NCBI RefSeq assembly: GCF_050624435.1
Contig: NC_134541.1
Coordinates: 103,474,805-103,538,804, forward strand
Direction of reading: 5' to 3'
DNA from: Tenrec ecaudatus
Taxonomy: Eukaryota > Chordata > Mammalia > Afrosoricida > Tenrecidae
Length of the DNA stretch: 64,000 bases
Shown here: positions 29,036-38,699 of the stretch, in pieces
How the letters are laid out: the number at the start of each line of letters is the position of its first letter
How positions within the stretch are numbered: the first letter of the stretch is position 1
Made by a program: the position numbers and the translations under genes
Notes under the pieces: model-generated
The model's database searches: none
Seen by the model: the letters and a program-made list of their open reading frames with translations, nothing else
What the model was told of the DNA's origin: nothing

Positions 29036-30188
29036 CAACAACAACATAGAATTTCATATACTGTTTAGATAAGGAAAGCGTACATGTGGCTTAGGGGGCA
29101 TTGAGTTTATGCCGATGGTGGCAGAATAATCTGGACAGAGAAATCAGCAATGGTTGTACAACACGGAGGGTACAATTGATGGCACTGAATTAGACACGTA
29201 GAAGTCGTTGGACGGGAGAATGTTTTGTTGTGTGTACTTCTGCCTCAATTAAAGAAGAATAATTATATGAATACTAATGATTGCATGGAAGAAGAACATG
29301 TTCTAGAATTGATTGGGGTGTGTTAGTCTTTGTAGACTAGAGAAACAAATTCATAGATACTCATACGTGTATAAGAAAGAGCTTCATATTCAAGAGCGAT
29401 TGAATATTGAGAAAACATTGCATCGCAGTCCAGATCAAGTCAGATATTAGCTCATATGTCTGATATCAATCTATAAATTCCTCTTCAGACTCACACAGCA
29501 CATGCAATGACACCGTATGCAGGAAGATCACAGGCCAGTGGGTGGAAAGTCTTGTGGATCCAGTGGTAGTGGGAGCATCTCAGTCCTGGCAGGAATCTCC
29601 ACGTAGCTCCATGTGTCTTCTCAACAGGAATGTCTCACGGGGAGTGTGTCCTGCCTCCAGCGAGCTATTTATCTCCATAGTGCCTCCAAATGAAGTCCTC
29701 AAGCTGGTGATTGACAGGCTAAACTCCATCCCTTCACTCTTAAATCTCAAATTGTCCACAGATTATGTAACTACCACAGTGGTGATGATCGTAAGTTCTC
29801 TTTTAGATGACTGGATTATTTAATTGTATGACATGGGGATGAAGTGCCAATGAAACACTTTTTTTAAAAAGAAAGGATCCATGTATGGGACAGCTTTTTA
29901 GACTAAAATTCATAGATTGTTGACTTATACAGATTAAACACGTAAGTGACTGGACACTATTGAGATGGGGCAAAACTTTCACTAGGGCTCATTTACAAAG
30001 GCAGAACTATGCTTGCTAGACTAAGACATGCCATCAAAAGACAAAGAGAATATGAAAAGAGAAAATATATGGCAGTCTTAGTTGCCATTTATTGGGCACC
30101 CACAAAGCAGAAGAGTGGAACTAAAGTCTAACGACTTCCAAATCGGTAATCTTGGCATAGTGGCCACCTGCTTCTCTTCACTCCAGGC
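29036..30188. repeat. Unclassified AT-rich interspersed DNA hosting an LTR
   Basis: Both flanks of the LTR at 29319-29778 carry motifs also seen near 2600 and 39240 (TTCTAGAATTGATTG, GTGGTGATGATCGTAAGTTC), so they are parts of one older dispersed repeat. I cannot name it. Confidence 0.35.
29319..29778 (+). mobile_element. Solo LTR, 460 bp
   Basis: This is the third copy of the LTR family found at 20840 and 21642: it starts TGTGTTAGTCTTTGTAGACT, has CAATGACACCGTATGCAGGA and AGTCTTGTGGATCCAGTGGT, and ends GTAACTACCACA. It lacks the CAGCTCCAGGGCTCTGGCTT block of the 21642 copy. The target duplication is not clean (TGGGG and GTGGT). Confidence 0.8.
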
Positions 30189-30350
30189 CAGCGGTTCTCA
30201 GCCCTTTCATACAGTCCCTCATGTGTGGTCACCCCCAACCATAAAATTATTTTTGTGGCTACTCCATAACTGCGATTTTGCCACTGTTATGAACCAGGCA
30301 ACCCCTGTGAAAGGGTCAAAGGGGTCTCAACCCACAGGTTGAGACCGCTG
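30189..30350 (-). mobile_element. Mini-SPIN hAT MITE, 162 bp
   Basis: CAGCGGTTCTCA and TGAGACCGCTG are the terminal repeats (one base lost at the right end). The interior ACCATAAAATTATTTTTGTG, CCATAACTGCGATTTTGCCA and AACCCCTGTGAAAGGGTC is SPIN in reverse orientation. This is the most internally deleted copy. Confidence 0.85.
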
Positions 30351-30354
30351 CACT

Positions 30355-30970
30355 AGGGTGTTTCAGCCTTAAATTCAGGGAGTAATTTAGTTCCTTTAAT
30401 CTGTTACAGGGGTGTTGAAGGTAAAGTCCAGTTAGCTCGGTGGACTTTCCGAATCAGTGGTTTACGGAAGATGTTGTGCACCTCGAGAAGCCCTGGTTGT
30501 CCATAGTTTGTGGCGTGGGCCACCAAAGGCTGGATAGAATCTACGTCAAAAGTGCCCCCTTAGGAGTGTGTTATGGGGCATATGCTACCCTTGGGGGTCT
30601 ATTTAAGTAATGGTACGTGCATCTCCCCATAGTAGGTTGCTCTACCTAGTTTACCCACCATCACTTTCTCCATGACAGACATGTCTGTCCCCCCCTCCAT
30701 TTGAGTTTCCATTGAGTTTCACTAGGTGCCCTTGAGGAAGTGTCTTTTGATTTGGGGTTACCGTAGAACAATGTCTTATGGCAGGAAGTGATTGGTGTCT
30801 CACCCTTCCCCCCAAAATGAAAATCTGACCCCAGATGAGGTGAAGCCCAAGTGTGGAAGTGCAAATGAGCAGGTGATGTATGAACTGTGAGCACCAGGCA
30901 GGCAGCCCACCTTGTTGCTTGGGAGGTCAGATTGGAAGATTTCATGACCTGAGAACTGAGGCCTGCCTTG
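30355..30970. other. No recognised feature
   Basis: A possible SINE head (AGAAGCCCTGGTTGTCCATA) lies at about 30488-30507; otherwise nothing is recognised. The minus-strand open frame 30661-31023 lacks a domain. Confidence 0.4.
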
Positions 30971-30974
30971 ATCT

Positions 30975-32560
30975 CGCTGTTTAATCTTACACTAGCAGCC
31001 TCTACAATATTTGTTCTCACCAAACTTCACTCAGCACAATGGTTTCCAGGTCCATCCATGTCATGTGTTTTGCGGTTTCATCACAGTTTTTTAGAGATGC
31101 CCAGTGTTCCACAGTGCATACATAGCAACATGTCTTTATCCGTTCTTCGACTGGTGGGCATTTGGACTGTTTGCAGTTTCTTGCTCTTGTATACTGTGCT
31201 TTGATGAACGGGGAGAGCATGCGTCTGTTTCTGTTCGGTCTCTTACTTCTGTGGGTTATATGCCGTTTTGATTTGCATCTCCCAGATGGCTAGTGATCGT
31301 GAACATTTTTTCATTTCTGAGCGTTAGTCATCTGAGTGTCATTTTTTGTAAACTATTTGTCTTTGGTCCACTTTTAGTTCGATTATTATTTTTTTCTTAT
31401 TGAGGTGTTGCAGAATTCTGTAGATTTTCGGAATTCATCCCTTGTTGGGTATGTCATTGCTAAAGATTTTTTTTTCCCAGTGATGGGCTTTCTTTTTACT
31501 CTTTTTTAACAAAAATCATTTTATTGGGGGCTTGTGCAACTCTTAGCACAATCCATACATCCATCTATTGTGTCAAGCACATTTGCACATTTGTTGCCAT
31601 CATCATTCTCAAAACATTTGCTCTCCACTTATGTCCCTAGCATCAGCTCCTCATTTTTCCTCCTTCCCAGCAACCCCTCCTTCTTGAATCCTTGATAATT
31701 TATAAATTATTGTCATATCTTGCACTTTCCGACATCTCCCTTCACCCACTTTGTTGTCCATCCCTCAGGGAGGTTATATGTAGATCCTTGTAATCGGTTC
31801 CCCCTTTCCAACCCACCCTCCCTTTACCCTCCCGGTATTGCCACTCACATCACTGGTCCTGAAGGGATCATCCACCCTGGATTCCCTGTGCTTCCAGTTT
31901 CTATCTGTACCAGTGTACATCTTCTGGTCTAGCCAGATTTGTAAGGTAGAATTGGGATCATGATAGTGGTGGGGAGGAAGTATTTAGGAACTAGAGGAAA
32001 GTTGTATGTTTCATCGTTGCTACACTGCACCCTGACTGGCTCATCTCCTCCCCAGATCCTTCTGTAAGGGGATGTCCAATTGCCTACAGCTGGGCTTTGG
32101 GTCCTCAGTTCGCACTCCCCCTCATTCACAATGATATGATTTTTTTTGTTGTTCTGATGATACATGATACCTGATCCCTTCAACATCTTGTGATCATACA
32201 GGCTGCTGTGCTTCTTCTATGTGGGCTTTGTTGCTTCTGAGCTAGATGGCCACTTGTTTAACTTCATGCCTTTAAGACCCCAGACACTATATCTTTTGAT
32301 AGTTGGGCACCATCAGCTTTCTTTGCCACATTTGCTTATGCACCCATTTGTCTTCAGTGATCTTATCAGGGAGGTGAGCACCCAATGATATGATTTTTTA
32401 TTCTCTGATACCTGAAAACGGATTCTTTCAGCATCTCGTGATCACACAGGCTGGTGTGCTTCTTCCATGTGGGCTTTGTTGCTTCTGAGCTAGGAGGCCG
32501 CTTGTTTACCTTCAAGCCTTTTCACTTTTTTGATAAAGAAACTAAAGCTATTTGTGGGAG
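30975..32560 (-). mobile_element. Old L1 3' fragment, interrupted by a younger L1
   Basis: The reverse L1 3' region is recognised by TTTCCAGGTCCATCCATGTC, TGGGCATTTGGACTGTTTGC, TTTTGATTTGCATCTCCCAG and TCATCCCTTGTTGGGTATGT. After the younger L1 it seems to resume with CACTTTTTTGATAAAGAAAC. Confidence 0.75.
31506..32522 (-). mobile_element. Tenrec-type L1 3' UTR with a duplicated module
   Basis: It starts with the L1 tail (AAAATCATTTTATTGGGGGC) and runs about 1 kb into the 3' UTR (TTTAAGACCCCAGACACTAT at 32271-32290). A block of about 140 bp (GATATGATTTTTT to GAGCTAG..GCCGCTTGTTTA) occurs twice, at about 32131-32275 and 32385-32522. The flanks CTTTTTACTCTTTTTT and CCTTTTCACTTTTTTG resemble a target duplication. 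Confidence 0.82.
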
Positions 32561-32662
32561 CAGAAAGCCTCATCTTTCCCTCCACCGAGCTGCTAGTGCT
32601 TTTGAAGTGCTGACCTGGCAGTTAGCAGCCAAACATGTACCCACTGTACCACCAGGGCTCCT
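32545..32662 (-). repeat. AfroSINE head fragment
   Basis: Reverse blocks GTGGGAGCAGAAAGCCTCAT, GACCTGGCAGTTAGCAGCCA and CTGTACCACCAGGGCTCCT are present. Confidence 0.8.
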
Positions 32663-33100
32663 CTAGAGAGAAGGGCTACCCTTTACTAAGCAGTTCTTCT
32701 GGACCAGGCCCTCCACTTCACCAAAAGCCCCTTGAAGGGATCAGAGGGAGGCACACTGAGGAAAGGTATGGCCAGTGACAGCGATGGGCTGGGGCTGGTA
32801 TTTCTCAGACCTCACAAAGCCTACCAATAACCGAGGCAAGAATCGGAATCCAGACTAGAGCTGTCTCCCTCTGGAGCCTACGCCCTTCGCCCCTGCTCTC
32901 TCAGACAGACAAGGCTTTCTATAACCATCAGCAGTTAGGCTTCCTGCAGACTGACCCCAGCAATGAGTCATTTCATCTCTTAACTTTCAGGATGGCTTGA
33001 TTGCTGATCCATCGTTTGTGGTGCACTCACACCATGACCTCTGAGTTGGCTGCTGAGTCAGTAAACCATTTACATTACTCCCAAGAGTCCAAAACATTCC
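32663..33100. other. No recognised feature
   Basis: Unique-looking sequence without an element or exon that I can support. Confidence 0.4.
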
Positions 33101-33104
33101 TACA

Positions 33105-33228
33105 CTCAAGCTCACTGTCCTCGGGTCAGTCCAGATGCAGAGAGACCCTATAGGACAGGGGAGAACAGCCCCTGGGGGTTTCCAAGAGTGTGACTCCTTC
33201 CTGGAGTAGAAAGCCTTATCTTGCTCTC
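33105..33228 (-). repeat. AfroSINE tail half
   Basis: AAGCTCACTGTCCTCGGGTC, GACCCTATAGGACAGGGGAG and CCCCTGGGGGTTTCCAAGAG are the reverse SINE tail; the head is absent. Confidence 0.75.
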
Positions 33229-33439
33229 AAAATATTCTTAAACACCCATAAAACAGTTCACACTAAGGACTTCTAAGAGCCCTGGTGGCTACCAGGCTAA
33301 GTGCTTGTCTGCCAATGGGAAGGGTGGGGAGTCTGGACCCCCCCCCCTCCCCGTGACCTACTTCCATGAAGATTCCACAGGACCCACTGAGATCAAGAAG
33401 ATTCAGTTCATAGCATCCAATTTAGGGCTCTGGGACTTT

Positions 33440-33760
33440 GTCTTCTTTTAGGGAGCAGAGAGTCTCAACACGCTCCTATGGAGCTGCTACGTTGGTTTGA
33501 TCTGCTGGGGTTTTTCTGGTTTTGATTTTGGGTTGTTTTTCTTATTTTTATTGGGGGCTCATACAGCTCTTATCACAATCTATACATTCATCCAGTGCAT
33601 CAAGCACGTTTGCACATATGCTGCCATCATCATTTTCAAAGCATTCTCTTCCCACTTGAGCCCCTGATATCAGCTCATTTCTTCCCCCTCCCTCCCTCAC
33701 GATCTGCTGGTTTTTCGACAGCAGTGGTTCTCTCGAGTCACGTCAGGTCACGATGAGTTG
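33440..33760 (-). repeat. AfroSINE fragment split by an L1
   Basis: AGCAGAGAGTCTCAACACGC, CTATGGAGCTGCTACGTTGG and TTTGATCTGCTG form a reverse SINE middle; the sequence after the L1 (GACAGCAGTGG) is poorly matched. Confidence 0.5.
33517..33700 (-). mobile_element. 5'-truncated L1 with target duplication
   Basis: The L1 3' end (ATTTTTATTGGGGGCTCATA, ATTCATCCAGTGCATCAAGC) is flanked by GATCTGCTGGGGTTTTTC at 33499-33516 and GATCTGCTGGTTTTTC at 33701-33716, which differ only by two G. Confidence 0.82.
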
Positions 33761-33919
33761 GCATAAATGTGGTGGTGCTCAGGAAAACCTATCTGGTCAC
33801 TTCACATTAGTGGGTGGTGGTGTGAAGCAAGCAGTGATATTGTTCAGTGTGGCAGACAAACTATGCTTTCTTTCCTTTAACAGTGCGAAGAACCTGCATA
33901 ATGTGACAAACGGTGAACT

Positions 33920-34765
33920 AATATGAGGAGGTACCCCCCCCCCTTAAAATGCGATTGCACTGGGGTGGAGCAGAGCTTTCGTGAAGTACTTATTTCCCCC
34001 TGCTATAAGAGCATCTAGCAACTCACTCCGAGTTAGTGCACCCAGTGGCGTCCCCTGGGAAGATTCTCTCTGGTCACAGTGAATTTTTTTCCTAAAAGCA
34101 GTTTCACTGGAACCTCGCTTTTTTGTGTGATGGCTGATTTAAGAGAATAGTGTGCAGCTGTGAAATTTTGTTTCCTACTTTGGGGGAAAATGCTGCAGAA
34201 TCTGTTGTGATGTTGAACACAGTTTACAAGGACAGCACTATGGGAGAAACTCAAATGTACAAGTGGTTTCCTTTCAAAAAAGGTCAAGTGATGACAAACC
34301 TCCGTCTCGGCGTCCTGAACTTCCTCAGTAGAGGAAAATGTTGACTTGTAGTGCATTTGGAGTTCGTTCCACCAGGTTAGACTGTTCATCAAACTTTCTA
34401 TTTAGAGGTTCTGAAAAGAGTGTGTAACAGTGTGAGACAATAAAGGCCTGATTTGTGGCAGATGGGACACTGGTTTTGCCACCAGGACAATGCACCTACT
34501 CACACAGCCATCTTGGTGCACCAGTTTTTGGCAAAAGCCAGCATGCCTCTCTTGCCCCTTGCACCTTACTTACCTGACCTCCCTCCACTCGACTGCTTTG
34601 TGTTTCCTCAAATGCAGGGGGACACGAAAGGACAGAGATTGGATGATGTAGAAGAGGTGACAAAAAAAATGCGGGAGGTGCTGGCAGCCATCCAAATAGA
34701 TGAGTTTGAAAAAAAATTCAGTGTTTTAGGGGGGAATCCCCTGGTATATTAAAACTAATACAGTG
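33920..34765 (+). mobile_element. Mariner-type transposon with decayed transposase
   Basis: The N-terminal part (34201-34290) reads SVVMLNTVYKDS and TQMYKWFPFKKGQ, the mariner helix-turn-helix (pattern YKWF--FK-G). The C-terminal catalytic part (34471-34752) reads FCHQDNAPTHTAILV and LAPYLPDLPPLDCFVFP, with the second and third catalytic aspartates of the DD34D triad (in HQDNA and LDCF) retained. The middle third, with the first aspartate, is lost or frame-shifted. The ends with CCCCCCCCCTTAAAA (about 33932) and GGGGGGAATCCCC (about 34730) are degenerate inverted repeats. Exact ends are uncertain. Confidence 0.82.
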
Positions 34766-34768
34766 ATT

Positions 34769-34978
34769 AGGGGAACCCTGGTGGAATCGTAGTTCAGGCT
34801 GGGTTGCTAGTGGCAAGGTCAGTGGTTTGAAACCCCCAGCCGTTCTGTGGGCGAAAGACTGGGCTTTCTTCTCCTATAAAGAGTTAGAGGAAACCCAGAG
34901 GGGCAGCACTACCCTGTCCTTTAGGGTTGTGATGAGTCCCAGTCAACTTAATGGCAGTGAGCTTGGCTTCTGGTTTGG
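34769..34978 (+). repeat. AfroSINE, full length
   Basis: The order is complete: GGGAACCCTGGTGGAATCGT, AAGGTCAGTGGTTTGAAACC, TCCTATAAAGAGTTAGAGGA, TACCCTGTCCTTTAGGGTTG, CAACTTAATGGCAGTGAGCT and a TCTGGTTTGG tail. Confidence 0.87.
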
Positions 34979-35199
34979 ATGATTTTTTGGGGTTATTAAA
35001 TGAGTATTTCTTGTTTCCTTTTGTAACTTCTGGTTTTGTCTCAGGCTATAGCTCAGGGGTAAAGCATTCAGCTATCCACGTTCCTCTGGAGAAGGTTAAC
35101 GCCACGGCCTTTGATGCCCAGCCTCCGAAGCTACAACTGCAGTTGGATCGGGTTGCCACGAGTGGCAGTAATCTCTTCTTTTTTTCAGTTTAGTTTTGT

Positions 35200-35372
35200 T
35201 TGCGGCAGCCTTATAGGACAAAGTAAAACTGCTCCACATGGTTTCCCAGACTACACAACTTTATGGAAGCTGACGGCCTCATCTTTTGTCTGAAGCGTGG
35301 CTGGTGGAGTTGAACCCCCAACTTTTTGGCTAGCAGTGCACCACTTTACCCGCTGCACCACCCGAGTTCCTT
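35200..35372 (-). repeat. AfroSINE
   Basis: Reverse blocks: CTTATAGGACAAAGTAAAAC, CACATGGTTTCCCAGACTAC, GGCTGGTGGAGTTGAACCCC and CTGCACCACCCGAGTTCC. Confidence 0.82.
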
Positions 35373-35434
35373 CCCATAAAGATCACCGCACGTCTACTCT
35401 GTCCCTCAGCACGCATGAGGCAGCCTGCTCTCGT

Positions 35435-35515
35435 AAAGGACAGACCCAGAGACTTTCTATACAGGGTCACTGTGAGTCAGAATGGACTAGATGGCGGAGC
35501 CTTTGGGTTTGGGGT
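35435..35515 (+). repeat. AfroSINE 3' tail fragment
   Basis: ACAGGGTCACTGTGAGTCAG, AATGGACTAGATGGCGGAGC and a TTTGGGTTTGGGG tail mark the 3' end of a SINE. Confidence 0.7.
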
Positions 35516-35884
35516 GCCGGGCTGCCCCAGAGGTTTCCCGCTCAATTGGAATGGACTTGCAGGCTAAGTGTTTATAGCTAGAGCGGATTGGATGTGGTGT
35601 TTACCTCCAGGCTTGTGGCCCAAGCACGTTTAGTCCTTGAAGGTTTAACCCTTCAAGCGCAAGAATTAGTCAAACGAAATGTACACGCTTAAGGGGCAGT
35701 CACTTAATGGGGGTATTGTTTTCTGTTGTTGTAATGGGGGTGGGGGTGGGGAGTGTTTGCTTTTTCTGTTCGTGTTTTTCCCAAATGCGTGCAGGGGAAG
35801 TAAAGCGTCCCTTCCATGAGGGATTTTTCTAAGTACTTAAAAACTCCCGAATCACACCCAGAAACCCTTCAGGTGAGCCCACCC

Positions 35885-35930
35885 CATTGTGCGGCAGCCA
35901 CACCTAAGCCAGCCTTTAGATTATGCAAAT
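35885..35930 (+). promoter_or_regulatory. SOX-like core and octamer motif
   Basis: CATTGT (35885-35890) matches the SOX core and ATGCAAAT (35923-35930) is the exact octamer recognised by POU factors. They lie directly left of the CpG island and about 130 bp upstream of the candidate start codon at 36058. They are not adjacent, so this is not the classical composite OCT-SOX element. Function is inferred from motif match and position only. Confidence 0.45.
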
Positions 35931-36620
35931 CGGGCTACGATTGCAGCCTTCACACCCTCCCTGAGAGGGAATAGAAACTGCGTGGCAGTGGCAAGAGCCT
36001 GGACTCCCTTGGCCTCCGAGGCCCCGGCAGCCTGCTCGCTCCCGGAGCTTTGCCTCCATGGGGAAAAGCAAGACCCACAAGTGCACCCCGAGGCGGAAAC
36101 GCCGCCGGAGCCTCCCGGTGCCCCCAGAGGCGAACGCCCCCTGCACCAGCGCGCAGGCCCTGAGGCTGGACGGGGAGCATCCCCGAAAGAAGGCCAGAAT
36201 ACGCCCAGGTACGTGTGGTGCTTTTTGGAAAGCCCGTCTTCCAACGGGTTTTCCCGCCAGTGGGGAAGGCGTGGGTTCCGGGGACGTGGACTGGGTGCGC
36301 GGAGGGACCGATGGGGAAAGGCTGTGCGTCATCGGGAGCAGCCTCAGGACGGAGGAGGGTTCGGGACCGGAGGCGGCTTGTGTTGGGTTCCATAGCACGA
36401 GGGTGCAGCAAGGAACCACGGCCAATGGACCGCCCCGTGGACTTGGGGTTTTAAGAGTGACGGAAGGGCGCGCCTGTGCGCGGATGGAGAGCAAAGGGAG
36501 GCGTCCTGAGCTGCTCCGGGCCACGTTAGTGGCCGCAGGCCCAGTCCCAAGAACTCTGGAAATCAGATCTCCCTCGAGGATCCCTCGAGTCGCGTCGCAA
36601 TCCAATTCTCTTCCACGGCG
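35930..36620. promoter_or_regulatory. Isolated CpG island
   Basis: CpG dinucleotides are frequent over about 690 bp (for example CCCCGAGGCGGAAACGCCGC and GGGCGCGCCTGTGCGCGGAT), whereas the DNA on either side is CpG-poor. No SINE, LTR or other repeat explains it. Unmethylated CpG islands usually mark promoters. It lies about 17 kb upstream of USP7 exon 1. Confidence 0.75.
36058..36208 (+). CDS. Candidate first coding exon of an unrecognised basic protein
   Basis: The ATG at 36058 opens 50 codons up to a strong donor, CCCAG|GTACGTG, with the intron starting at 36209 (phase 1). The peptide begins MGKSKTHKCTPRRKRRRS and ends PRKKARIRP, so both ends are strongly basic, like nuclear localisation or DNA-binding segments. 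The central part (PPEANAPCTSAQALRLDGEH) is neutral. The start context (CTCCATGGG) has G at +4 but T at -3. The frame stays open past the donor to 36684, which may be due to GC content. I do not recognise the protein. Three possible acceptors downstream (37006, 37165, 37518) do not give an obvious continuation; splicing to 37006 would reach a stop after three codons. It could be a small lineage-specific gene, a non-coding RNA first exon, or chance. Confidence 0.35.
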
Positions 36621-36744
36621 GGAGCCACTCCCTAAATTGAGCGCTGGAGTCCCCTGGGCGGTGCAGAAAGGGGGTTACTGCTAACCCAAACATTAGACAT
36701 TCAAGGCCACCCCAGGCACTGGGAGCCTGCTTATCTATTTCTGG

Positions 36745-36880
36745 AAGGAGTCTGCTTTGTGCAAGGTCGGCAGTTCGAAACCACCAGCTGCTCCTCCAGA
36801 GGAGAAAGCAGGGGCTTTGTACTCCTGTACAGAGTCAACAGTCTGGGACGGGCTCAGCTGGGTGAGCACTGCCAGGATGG
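36745..36880 (+). repeat. AfroSINE
   Basis: TGCAAGGTCGGCAGTTCGAA (B box), AAAGCAGGGGCTTTGTACTC and CTGTACAGAGTCAACAGTCT are SINE blocks; the A-box head is missing. Confidence 0.7.
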
Positions 36881-36980
36881 CAGGGCGAGTCACTGAAAAG
36901 CAGCAGAGACCACTGTACTCTGCGGCCCAGGGGGCCAGGGCGTTGGGGACACTTGACAGAAAGTAGCATTGTCTTTAGAA

Positions 36981-38300
36981 GTGGCCTCACATCCCCCTCA
37001 ACAGGTAAAAGTTAAACAACAAGCTTTACGTCCTGGCATTGTACCTCTCCGGAGTGGACGGCTCTGAAGCAAATACCTTTTTCAAAGTCCTGGACATGTA
37101 CGCGTCTGGCTTCAACAAGCTTTGGTGTCGCTGGTCCACCCCCGAGCCCTCTTTTCATTTTCAGGTGAAGCGTTTCTTTCTTTTTAATGACCATTCAGGC
37201 AAAACTCTCGGCAGGCATTTACACCCAAACATCAGCTTTCCAAGCCAGAGATTGGGTGAGCCTGTCCTTCCGAGACCCCTACTGCCAGGGAAAAGGTGTG
37301 TGTCGTGAGTGTGTGTAGCAGGGAAGTCCCTAGCTATACCTTGGTGGGCGGAGGAAGTGGAAGCCGCCTCAGACAGACAGCAGGGCACCAAGAAACCTGC
37401 AAACCATCTGATATGGCCTCAGGCTGCGTCTTGAGTCTTTCCTGTGGCTACTGGGTTGGTGACATCCCAAGGGAAGAAAAACTTTTTTATTATTCATATG
37501 TTCTGTTTTTAATCCAGAGAAGGGAAACTACTGGTTCGAGATCAGAACATGTATTTCTACTGTTTGGACTACATCAAATTGGGAAGGGTAATTTCTCTTA
37601 AGAGGCCTTCCAAACTTTTTTTTCGATCTGATAAAAACAGAAGGAAACAATACACACATACACGAACAAAATCACCACCAACAAAACTAAGAGCCAACCC
37701 AGTTCCTCTTGTCACACACGGAAGCATAGACCACAGGCCAGAATTCCCACCATAAGCCTGCCAGGTTCATGCAATGGCTCAAAAATAACAAAGGTGCTAC
37801 TTTGAGACACCCACCAAATATCATGATCATGACCAGTGCTGGGGTGGTCTTTTATGCACAGAAAGATAGACATATACTATGTACAGAAAGATACACAAGT
37901 CTCTAACCAATTGGGATCAGCTACAAACCACACCTAGCTCTTCTTACTTATGTACAAATTGGGTATTGCTTTAGGTCAGAACTCAGTCATGCAGGGACTG
38001 CCGTAGATTGAAAAGAGATGCATTTGGGGGGATAGTTTATGCTCAGGGGCACACAAGAGAAATGTGATGGTCCCAGGGACGGGATATCAATGGCAATGGG
38101 TGAAACCTCAAGGAAAATTTCAGTAAAAATCTGTGGAAGCCGGAACTAGCGAAGGTGGGAACCTGACAGAGAAAGAACTCACGGGGGCCTGTGGCAGACG
38201 AGTGGGCAGAACCAGGCAGCCCTCTTAGGAAAAGCTTTTTTTTAAAAAAATCAGCACGTTAAGAAAAGAAAATTAAAAAAACAAAGCAACCAGCTCTCAG
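36981..38300. other. No recognised repeat; exon-like segments
   Basis: The stretch contains two segments framed by splice-like signals on the plus strand: 37165-37255 (TTTTCATTTTCAG before it, GTGAGC after) and 37518-37587 (TCTGTTTTTAATCCAG before it, GTAATT after). Neither encodes a domain I recognise, and their phases do not fit the candidate exon at 36058 in a clean way. Confidence 0.3.
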
Positions 38301-38304
38301 GTTT

Positions 38305-38690
38305 ATTGCGCCCGTCAGTGGGTGACAAGTTGGGCTGCCAGTCGCAGGCTCAGCAGTTTGAAACGTGAGCCTCTCTGAGGGAGAAAGATGCGGCTTTCTA
38401 CAACTCAAGAGTTCAAAAGGGGCAGTCCACCTTTGTCCTAGAGCAGTGGTTCTCAACCTTCCTGATGCCGCGACCCTTTCATACAGGGCATGTGGTGGTG
38501 ACCCCCCACCCACCATAAAATTATTTTTGTTTCTACTTCCTAGCTATAATTTTGCTACCGTTATGAATTGGGAGACCCCTGTGAACAGGTCATTTTTAAA
38601 ACCCCAAGGGGTCGCGACCCACAGGTTGAGAACCCCTGTCCTATAGGGTCACCTGGATGGCAGTGAGCTTGCCTTTGTTCTTGTTTTCAA
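38305..38690 (+). repeat. AfroSINE split by a mini-SPIN
   Basis: The SINE runs from TATTGCGCCCGTCAGTGGGT through GGCTCAGCAGTTTGAAACGT and GAAAGATGCGGCTTTCTACA to CCACCTTTGTCC. It continues after the SPIN with GGTCACCTGGATGGCAGTGA. Confidence 0.85.
38444..38638 (-). mobile_element. Mini-SPIN hAT MITE, 195 bp, inserted in a SINE
   Basis: The ends CAGTGGTTCTCAACCTTCC and CAGGTTGAGAACCCCTG are inverted repeats. The flanks TCCTAGAG (38436-38443) and TCCTATAG (38639-38646) are an 8-bp target duplication with one mismatch; TCCTATAG is the conserved GTCCTATAGGG site of the SINE itself. Confidence 0.92.
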
Positions 38691-38699
38691 CCCCCAAGG

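Noticed and set aside
36209..36684. Extension of the frame of the candidate exon beyond the donor to a 208-codon protein
   Set aside because: The part after the donor is low in features, and the CpG-rich composition explains the lack of stops. The splice donor is the more likely end of coding.
37039..37308. 89-codon frame starting MYLSGVDGSEANTFFKV as a gene
   Set aside because: No recognised domain, no promoter, and it reads through a plausible splice acceptor and donor (37165-37255).
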